The notes under the pieces were generated by a model. The model did not search any database and was not told the DNA's origin. It saw only the letters and a list, made by a program, of their open reading frames with translations. 5,108 bases of DNA from Opitutia bacterium. Its GTDB lineage: Bacteria; Verrucomicrobiota; Verrucomicrobiia; Opitutales; Coraliomargaritaceae. Where the stretch lies: contig DOCS01000186.1 of assembly GCA_003503355.1 (NCBI GenBank), positions 1-5,108 on the forward strand. The letters are read 5' to 3'. Below are positions 1 to 5,108 of this stretch, one piece after another. Each line of letters begins with the position of its first letter. Position 1 is the first letter of the stretch. A program made the position numbers and the translations under genes.

Positions 1-26
1 GACCCTCAAGAGCAGTGATTTAAGGA

Positions 27-72
27 TGCAGGATTTATCACGGCTAGCGAAAACACCGCACCCATTCCTGCA
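27..72. repeat. Inverted repeat just past the Tsr3-like gene
   Basis: A perfect 7-bp inverted repeat (TGCAGGA at 27-33, TCCTGCA at 66-72) flanks 32 nt immediately downstream of the Tsr3-like stop codon, which lies at 74-76 on the minus strand. Its position suits a weak transcription end for the leftward operon. However, the stem is short, the loop is long and no T-run follows on the minus strand, so it is not a canonical intrinsic terminator. I see no other feature in bases 1-73; the only minus-strand ORF there would be about 19 codons and has no support. Confidence 0.2.
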
Positions 73-73
73 A

Positions 74-529
74 TTACACCAATAAACCGGCCTGCTTTAG
101 GTGATCAAGAAAGCCAGAGCGCCAATAATAAGCATCCAACAAGCTATCATCACGCTCCCCTAACAGTAGCCGAGCCAAGTACAGCGCCTCAACAGACGCC
201 AAGCCGCCCATCGGATTATCCGAGATCTTACTGATGCGCGGATAAGCCGTACTGACTGCAGGCAAGGTACGACACACACCTGCGCCGTGCAGACAGGCCT
301 CAATCTGCGGCAACAAGCGCCAAGTACTATCCAGCAGCAACAGCGGACGCCCCGCATCTTCGATCGACAACTCCGGCGCTCCCAGAGCCAGCACTGTAAA
401 CCCAGTCATATCAAACGACCAATTTGGCCGCGCACGAAAGAACTCAATATCTTCGCGCCCCTCCAACGGAGTCAGACTGCACTTACTACGGCGCTCTTTT
501 GGGTGACGAATAACAGTAATGGGAACCAT
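74..529 (-). CDS. Tsr3/DUF367-like aminocarboxypropyltransferase
   Basis: This 151-aa protein resembles the Tsr3 family (Ribo_biogen_C/DUF367), SPOUT-like enzymes that transfer the 3-amino-3-carboxypropyl group of SAM to a hypermodified pseudouridine of small-subunit rRNA in eukaryotes and archaea. Visible family features in order: an N-terminal [11 protein letters not shown] segment (residues 9-19) matching the DPKxCxGxxL start; a strand followed by LLLLDSTW (63-70), the counterpart of the LDCSW motif; [11 protein letters not shown] (87-97), matching [25 protein letters not shown] (108-119), matching the L-xVEAlaAa SAM-site helix; and [11 protein letters not shown] (134-144), matching the FkWGxxFLeLN end. 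It is complete but compact, because the N-terminal residues start directly in the family core. The start ATG lacks a Shine-Dalgarno sequence. It lies 28 bp after the CGS-like gene, so the two are probably cotranscribed. The bacterial substrate is unknown. The related DTW-domain tRNA acp3U enzymes are the main alternative, but the C-terminal motifs favour Tsr3. Assignment is by remembered motifs, not alignment. Confidence 0.78.
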   Translation of the reverse strand: MVPITVIRHPKERRSKCSLTPLEGREDIEFFRARPNWSFDMTGFTVLALGAPELSIEDAGRPLLLLDSTWRLLPQIEACLHGAGVCRTLPAVSTAYPRISKISDNPMGGLASVEALYLARLLLGERDDSLLDAYYWRSGFLDHLKQAGLLV

Positions 530-557
530 GCTAGATAATTAGAAAATGGAATAATGA

Positions 558-2060
558 CTAAAGCACACTGTAATCCAGCGCCTCAGCAAAGGCCGCTTCG
601 ATTGCCTCATAAGACTCTGTACCGACGGAAATTCGAATTAACTCCGGCGCAATGCCGACCTCACGCAGAAACGCCCGCCCCGCATCTTCGGTGACCAGGT
701 CGTAATGCGCTAGATACATAAACGGCGAAAGCAAGGTGAACCGAGTTCCAAAACTTGGCCCCTTCAACACGGCTATCTTATCGTAAAAGCGCTCCATTGA
801 ACCCACCAATTCGATCGAGAGCATCGCACCACCACACGAATCCCCTCGAGCCACCCCATCATAATGCCGCGCCGCACCCGCATAATAGACGTACGCGACC
901 GCAGCATGACTGCGTAGGAATCCTGCCAAGCGTGACGCATTTCGGTTCATCTCAGCCACGACCCTAGCCGCTCCCTGCATCTCATAAGCGAGGCGCTGCA
1001 GGTCCCGCGTATACGGAGACACCTGACAATGCGCAACCCGCGAGACGAGATCCGCATAGTGAGGCGACCGGGCATTCAGCGCCAGACTACCGATCATCAC
1101 ATCCCCCTCATTCGCGGCATATTTGGTCAAACTACCCACCACGAGGTCCGCAAACGGCAGCACATCTACATTATAGATCGACGCCACCGTGGGATCCACA
1201 ATCAGCACACCACCACTGGCACGCACCGCCGCAGACACGCGCTTCAAATCACAAACCTGAACCAGCGGATTTGTCGGGCACTCCACCACCACCCCCGCCA
1301 GCGACTCACCCAGAGACGACAATTTGTCGATCAGCGCATCGGTGTCATTGACATCATAGCAATACTCCAACGTTTCGCCATCGCTCAAAAATTCCTTCAA
1401 AATACAACCGGAATCCAGATACAGCCAACCGAGCTGAATCCAATGTCTGCGCCCGCGACTGCGCTGCAAATCCTGCACCGCACGAAAGCCGGCATAAAAC
1501 GCACTCATCCCACACGAACAGAGCAATACATCCGCCTCATTACAGCCATAAAGAGCGGCTAAACGGCCCCCCACTTCAACAGCCGCATCACCCTCAAATA
1601 CCGCCTCGGCATACACCTGCTCCAAACAATCAAAGCGCACCAGCAAATCCTCCGCTTGACGCGAAGAAACGCCACAGCCCACATGCTGCACATATTTACG
1701 CAGACGATTGACCAACTCGACATCACCAACTGCGCAGTGAACGAGCTGAAGCCCATCCTCAGTTTCGACCACCCGAGCATCCGAGCCAACATAGCCCAAA
1801 AGATCTTGCGCGGCCCCCGCACTCAAGACCAACACCGCCGAACGCCCCACTAGGCCCTCACGCGCCAAAAAGAATTCGATCAACTCAGCTATGTAAACAT
1901 GCACCACGAAGCGCGGATACCCCGAGGTCATCACATCGAGCACACGTGGATCTTTTTCTTCGTAACCGCGCACATCGGCCATCGTCGGCAGGCTGCTTAC
2001 AACGGCATGCGGACTATCCGGAAAGCGAGCGCCGAGCGAAAACTGTCGGAGGGAATTCAT
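558..2060 (-). CDS. Long (fungal-type) cystathionine gamma-synthase-like PLP enzyme
   Basis: This 500-aa protein belongs to the Cys/Met-metabolism PLP-dependent family (PF01053), probably forming cystathionine from an activated homoserine and cysteine on the way to methionine. The N-terminal ~150 residues are not found in ordinary 380-400-aa bacterial MetB. They carry HAVVSSLPT (18-26), GYEEKDPRV (32-40) and MTSGYPRFVVH (44-54), the signature I know from long fungal cystathionine gamma-synthases. The catalytic part shows CSCGMSAFYA (181-190, phosphate-binding loop region), ECPTNP (260-265), IVDPT with Asp289 (pyridine nitrogen contact), SLTKY with Lys313 as the Schiff-base lysine, GPSFGTRFTLLSP (434-446), and LIRISVGTE (474-482) with Arg476 as carboxylate binder. 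The usual GH(S/T)D after the lysine is replaced by NEGDVM, closer to the fungal form. No Shine-Dalgarno sequence precedes the ATG, but the N-terminal motifs begin within 20 residues of it. It heads a likely operon with the Tsr3-like gene. Exact acyl donor (acetyl, succinyl or phospho) and reaction (synthase versus gamma-lyase) cannot be told. Confidence 0.85.
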   Translation of the reverse strand: MNSLRQFSLGARFPDSPHAVVSSLPTMADVRGYEEKDPRVLDVMTSGYPRFVVHVYIAELIEFFLAREGLVGRSAVLVLSAGAAQDLLGYVGSDARVVETEDGLQLVHCAVGDVELVNRLRKYVQHVGCGVSSRQAEDLLVRFDCLEQVYAEAVFEGDAAVEVGGRLAALYGCNEADVLLCSCGMSAFYAGFRAVQDLQRSRGRRHWIQLGWLYLDSGCILKEFLSDGETLEYCYDVNDTDALIDKLSSLGESLAGVVVECPTNPLVQVCDLKRVSAAVRASGGVLIVDPTVASIYNVDVLPFADLVVGSLTKYAANEGDVMIGSLALNARSPHYADLVSRVAHCQVSPYTRDLQRLAYEMQGAARVVAEMNRNASRLAGFLRSHAAVAYVYYAGAARHYDGVARGDSCGGAMLSIELVGSMERFYDKIAVLKGPSFGTRFTLLSPFMYLAHYDLVTEDAGRAFLREVGIAPELIRISVGTESYEAIEAAFAEALDYSVL

Positions 2061-2095
2061 AGTAGAGTCGCACTGAAAAGGGATAATTCCAACTT

Positions 2096-2210
2096 GGCGA
2101 GCCTGGACTCATCCACACGAACCAGCACACCACAGGGCCCCCTTGCCTTAAGTAGAGAAACATTAAGGGCCCCGCCCCTCTGCGAATTAAAGTCACAATT
2201 CCAGCGCGCC
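2096..2210 (-). promoter_or_regulatory. Candidate structured mRNA leader of the CGS-like gene
   Basis: Read on the minus strand, GGCGCGCTGG (2210-2201) can pair with CCAGGCTCGCC (2106-2096), giving GGCG/CGCC and CTGG/CCAG stems separated by a small internal loop and closing a domain of about 115 nt that contains another hairpin. The 5' arm (GGGGCGCGCTGGAA) and 3' arm (CAGGCTCG) partly resemble the conserved core of the S-adenosylhomocysteine riboswitch as I remember it. A downstream GTGCG (2073-2069) could pair with CGCGC, as the pseudoknot of that class would. Against this, the closing P1 stem of the known class would be only about three pairs here. Methionine-linked control would fit the gene, but SAH riboswitches normally sit before SAH-recycling genes. 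Treat as a structured-leader candidate, not as an identified riboswitch. Confidence 0.25.
2135..2173. repeat. Imperfect hairpin inside the CGS-like leader
   Basis: On the minus strand CCTTAA (2168-2163) and TTAAGG (2151-2146) form a 6-bp stem with an 11-nt loop. Outside it, GGGCC (2172-2168) can alternatively pair with GGCCC (2139-2135), leaving a 3' bulge. On the plus strand the same region shows GGGCCCC twice (2135-2141 and 2167-2173) as a direct repeat. No T-run follows on either strand, so it is not an intrinsic terminator. It may be a substructure of the leader or a protein-binding dyad. Confidence 0.4.
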
Positions 2211-2220
2211 CCTGAATCTG

Positions 2221-2249
2221 TTGACCACACACTAAGCATTACTTATTTT
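2221..2249 (+). promoter_or_regulatory. Sigma-70-type promoter for the zinc-ribbon/GH29-like gene
   Basis: TTGACC (2221-2226, five of six matches to TTGACA) is followed after exactly 17 bp by TATTTT (2244-2249, four of six matches to TATAAT). The predicted transcription start is near 2256, which gives a leader of about 90 nt before the ATG at 2346. The optimal spacing and strong -35 make this the best promoter in the window. It is a pattern call only. Confidence 0.5.
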
Positions 2250-2250
2250 A
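2245..2250 (-). promoter_or_regulatory. Possible -10 element for the CGS-like operon
   Basis: TAAAAT on the minus strand matches the -10 consensus at five of six positions and lies almost on top of the rightward -10, so the two promoters would overlap back to back. Transcription would start near 2238 and the leader would contain the whole predicted structured region. No convincing -35 stands at 16-18 bp, so this is weak. Confidence 0.2.
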
Positions 2251-2266
2251 GGCAAACACTTCTGGA

Positions 2267-2284
2267 TTTAGTATGAATACTTAA
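2267..2284. promoter_or_regulatory. Dyad, candidate operator
   Basis: An 18-bp dyad with half-sites TT-t-AGTAT and ATACT-t-AA around a central GA has seven of nine position pairs complementary. It lies about 12-29 bp downstream of the predicted rightward transcription start and upstream of the possible leftward -10, a position where a bound repressor could block one or both promoters. The sequence is AT-rich and such dyads arise by chance, so the role is inferred from position. Confidence 0.3.
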
Positions 2285-2345
2285 CACCGCAACTTCAGCT
2301 CGCGGTTAGCATCGAGACACGCTTACACAAAAAAACCGAACTACT

Positions 2346-4043
2346 ATGCATCATTTCAGCTGCCCTCACTGTAAAACTACCCTTGAGCACGACGAAACAA
2401 TTACAGGTGAAACGATTCAATGCGGCGAATGCCATGAGGTATTTATAGTCGGCGAGCTTACTTCCACAACTCAAACAGCAAAGCAGGCTGTAACCACCCC
2501 AAACGCGGCACCCCGCGAAACAACACGCGGGGCACCCAAAAAACCATTTCCGGTCCAAGCGGTGACAGGCTTTGTGCTATTTTGCTTACTTTGCATAGGA
2601 GCCGCGCTATTCATCCGACTAAAGCAACAAACAGGCACAACGCCGACACTCGCCACACCCGCTTCGGACGCTTCGGACGCCACTAAAACCACCGACCTGC
2701 CAGCGACCCAGATTACGATTGCCGAGCAAACAGAAGACACTCAAGCCAACCTGGCAGCCAGAGAACTGACACCCGGCGCCGACGGCAATGCGACTGTCCA
2801 TGGACTGCTCCATGCGAAACAAATCACCAGCACACAGATGAAATATACGCTGAGCGGCAATGCACATCAGCCCACATTTAAGCTAGCCAAACCGAAGACG
2901 GCCGACATCAATTTGGATGATTACGCTGATCAATTGGTTGAAGTGACCGGCAAGCCAGTAGAACTTGTACGAAACGGCAACAAGCTCGTTAAAATAACAG
3001 AGATTGTTCGCGTCGAAAAACTCAGCGCCGAGGCAACTGCAGCGTACTATGCCACATTTGACCGCGCCTTCGACGCCGCTCCAAACGCGAAAGCATTTAT
3101 GGGCACATGGGGGCCACGTGTTTGCATCCCATCCGGCCAGAACCCCGAGCGTGTAGAGACATTCGACGTCAAGCACCTTGCCAAACAGATTTCGATGTTA
3201 GACAGCGCCGCGTATGTGATGGTCAACGTGACTCAACCCTCCGGCGGTTGCTATTACACCGGGCCACATCCAGAGTTGAGCAAAGCGTTGCAGCTGGAAC
3301 GACCGTCATTCCCGACTCGGGACGTACTAGGCATCGTGTTGGATGAAATCCAAGCGAGCGGGAAGAAAGCGCTCGTTTATTTTGGTGCCAAGGCAATGCA
3401 CGCGAACAGAGCCGAGGAGCAAACAAAGGCCGCCTGGAACCAACACATTGCAACACTTGGGTTGAATCATGTCGAAGCGACTCGAGAGCTCCTGATCAAA
3501 CACTACGCCAAGCGCTATGGGACGAAGATCGCAGGTTGGTGGTTTGACGGCTCCGAACATATAAAGGAACTCGAACGAATCCTTTGGCGCCAAACCATCC
3601 ATACGTATAACCCTGCAGCAATTATAGCATTTAACCGCATGGCGGGTCCACCGTATCGGTCGACCAGGCAATGCGACTTTTTTGGCGGACACACCACGCC
3701 GATCGTGGTGGAACCCTTCTGGTCGATGGTCAATGAACCCATGATTACTGACATTGAACGGAGCCCATGGATGGGCCTCACAGATAGCAGCTCGGTCGAA
3801 GAAGGCTATGGCGCACTGGGCCACGCCTTTCTGGGCATGCAAAACAAATGGACCATGGGCAAATGCAGATTCCCCCCGAAGCAGGCGATCGATTGGACCA
3901 CGCGAGTACTACACTCAGGCGGGATGTTCACATGGGCGGTTCCGATGGACCAGCCAATTGCGCAGATACCTGAAAGCCAATTTAAGTTGTTAAAATTGAT
4001 CAATCGATCTGTTCGACAATTACGCGCGAAAACGGCACCGTAA
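2346..4043 (+). CDS. Membrane-anchored zinc-ribbon protein with GH29-like domain
   Basis: This 565-aa protein has four parts. Residues 1-35 form a zinc ribbon with CPHC (6-9) and CGEC (26-29). A Thr/Ala-rich linker leads to one hydrophobic helix at about 70-90, with more positive charge before it, which places the ribbon in the cytoplasm and the rest outside. Residues ~148-224 look like a small beta-rich, OB-like domain (VHGLLHA through [10 protein letters not shown] and [10 protein letters not shown]). Residues ~250-560 resemble the catalytic barrel of GH29 alpha-L-fucosidases: [10 protein letters not shown] (273-282), [12 protein letters not shown] (290-301), a second-helix region [22 protein letters not shown] (starting at 325), and AGWWFDGSE (396-404), where Asp401 sits at the usual nucleophile position. 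The fucose-binding KHHDGF motif is replaced by VTQPSGG, and the C-terminal beta-sandwich of standard GH29 is missing, so the substrate may not be fucose or activity may be altered. The start ATG has no Shine-Dalgarno sequence, but the ribbon starts at residue 6. Function unproven. Confidence 0.75.
   Translation: MHHFSCPHCKTTLEHDETITGETIQCGECHEVFIVGELTSTTQTAKQAVTTPNAAPRETTRGAPKKPFPVQAVTGFVLFCLLCIGAALFIRLKQQTGTTPTLATPASDASDATKTTDLPATQITIAEQTEDTQANLAARELTPGADGNATVHGLLHAKQITSTQMKYTLSGNAHQPTFKLAKPKTADINLDDYADQLVEVTGKPVELVRNGNKLVKITEIVRVEKLSAEATAAYYATFDRAFDAAPNAKAFMGTWGPRVCIPSGQNPERVETFDVKHLAKQISMLDSAAYVMVNVTQPSGGCYYTGPHPELSKALQLERPSFPTRDVLGIVLDEIQASGKKALVYFGAKAMHANRAEEQTKAAWNQHIATLGLNHVEATRELLIKHYAKRYGTKIAGWWFDGSEHIKELERILWRQTIHTYNPAAIIAFNRMAGPPYRSTRQCDFFGGHTTPIVVEPFWSMVNEPMITDIERSPWMGLTDSSSVEEGYGALGHAFLGMQNKWTMGKCRFPPKQAIDWTTRVLHSGGMFTWAVPMDQPIAQIPESQFKLLKLINRSVRQLRAKTAP
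2661..2678 (+). repeat. 9-bp tandem duplication in the linker region
   Basis: GCTTCGGAC occurs twice in direct succession and encodes a doubled Ala-Ser-Asp in the low-complexity linker just after the membrane helix. A multiple of three, it keeps the frame and looks like a slippage-type expansion in a flexible spacer. Confidence 0.7.
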
Positions 4044-4071
4044 GTACTGCAGTACAGCTGGGCGGCGCCGC
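4044..4071. repeat. Two perfect palindromes after the GH29-like stop
   Basis: GTACTGCAGTAC (4044-4055) starts directly after the TAA stop and is a perfect 12-bp palindrome. GCGGCGCCGC (4062-4071) is a perfect 10-bp palindrome six bases further on. Neither has a loop or a T-run, so they are not intrinsic terminators. They may be protein-binding sites or chance. Confidence 0.5.
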
Positions 4072-4158
4072 TAAGCCAGACACACTGACCGAAACCACTC
4101 GCGAATTCACCGCACCTGCTTTACAGCCGGCACAAAGTGTGCAACGTATTGTCCCACT

Positions 4159-4163
4159 GGAAG
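4159..4163 (+). promoter_or_regulatory. Ribosome binding site supporting the ATG at 4172
   Basis: GGAAG ends eight bases before the ATG at 4172 and is the only Shine-Dalgarno-like element near an annotated start in this window. Nothing comparable precedes the in-frame GTG at 4139. With the twin-arginine signal beginning four residues after the ATG, it favours 4172 as the start. Confidence 0.35.
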
Positions 4164-4171
4164 ACGCCTGC

Positions 4172-5077
<906 letters not shown>

Positions 5078-5079
5078 GC

Positions 5080-5097
5080 GCCCTATCGCTGGAGGGC
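5080..5097 (+). repeat. Short hairpin after the amidase stop
   Basis: GCCCT (5080-5084) and AGGGC (5093-5097) form a 5-bp stem with an 8-nt loop three bases after the stop codon. It sits where a terminator would, but no T-run follows within the eleven bases that remain, so it is at most a weak 3'-end structure. Confidence 0.25.
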
Positions 5098-5108
5098 AAT
5101 GCTCTGCC

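Larger units (their letters stand above)
3986..4171 (+). other. Open, coding-like stretch in frame ahead of the amidase
   Basis: The amidase reading frame is open back to the stop at 3983-3985, and its first part overlaps the 3' end of the GH29-like gene in another frame. From about 4019 it reads in ordinary codons, including [12 protein letters not shown] and [20 protein letters not shown], which look like real protein. Yet it has no ATG, and the only GTG (4139) lies near its end. It may be the tail of a lost gene, a remnant left by a frameshift, or chance in GC-rich spacer. Not annotated as translated. Confidence 0.35.

Noticed and set aside
1029..1562. 177-codon plus-strand ORF opposite the CGS-like gene
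   Set aside because: It is rich in His, Arg, Thr and Gln with no recognisable domain, as expected of the antisense of a GC-biased gene, and the opposite strand carries a clear PLP enzyme with all catalytic motifs.
2096..2125. Hammerhead-ribozyme-like GGATGAGTCC on the minus strand
   Set aside because: The hammerhead core needs CTGATGA and a matching CGAAA with three stems; no CGAAA follows at the right place.
2135..2173. Intrinsic terminator between the divergent genes
   Set aside because: A hairpin exists, but neither strand shows a T-run after it, and both genes point away from the region, so a terminator is not expected.
3327..3842. 171-codon minus-strand ORF inside the GH29-like gene
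   Set aside because: It lies fully within a better supported gene whose WFDG and other motifs are on the plus strand; its translation has no domain or consistent composition.
4139..4171. GTG at 4139 as the amidase start
   Set aside because: No ribosome binding site precedes it, while the ATG at 4172 has GGAAG at good spacing and begins just before the twin-arginine motif. It remains possible, since Tat signals tolerate longer n-regions.

Overview
The window looks like bacterial chromosome with moderate GC content and four intact genes in two divergent pairs around a regulatory region of about 285 bp. My best guess for the source is the Planctomycetota/Verrucomicrobiota/Chlamydiota superphylum, perhaps an Opitutales-like verrucomicrobium. 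The reasons are a zinc-ribbon plus single membrane helix carrying a large outer domain, a divergent fucosidase-like (GH29-like) enzyme, mostly absent Shine-Dalgarno sequences, and two genes from families better known in fungi and archaea. This placement is inference from gene content; no rRNA or marker gene is present.

Left half, minus strand (2060 down to 74): a long 'fungal-type' cystathionine gamma-synthase-like PLP enzyme (500 aa), then after 28 bp a small Tsr3/DUF367-type protein (151 aa), the family that transfers the aminocarboxypropyl group of S-adenosylmethionine (SAM) onto rRNA. The pair is probably one operon. The first enzyme works towards methionine, the precursor of SAM, and the second consumes SAM as an aminocarboxypropyl donor, so the pairing makes metabolic sense, although it may be accidental.

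Centre (2061-2345): the divergent intergenic region. It holds a credible sigma-70-type promoter for the rightward gene, a possible overlapping -10 for the leftward operon, an 18-bp dyad that could be an operator, and inverted repeats that would fold the leftward mRNA leader. Part of that leader resembles the core of the S-adenosylhomocysteine (SAH) riboswitch but lacks a good closing stem, so I report it as a candidate only.

Right half, plus strand: a 565-aa membrane-anchored protein (cytoplasmic zinc ribbon, one transmembrane helix, small OB-like domain, GH29-like TIM-barrel domain), then a Tat-exported protein with two LysM domains and a zinc N-acetylmuramoyl-L-alanine amidase domain. Both should act outside the cytoplasmic membrane, the second on peptidoglycan. 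The 128 bp between them carries two perfect palindromes and an unexpectedly coding-like stretch in frame with the amidase.

I see no tRNA, rRNA, CRISPR array, insertion sequence or phage gene. The most distinctive items are the Tsr3-like/CGS gene pair, its structured leader, and the zinc-ribbon/GH29-like fusion.
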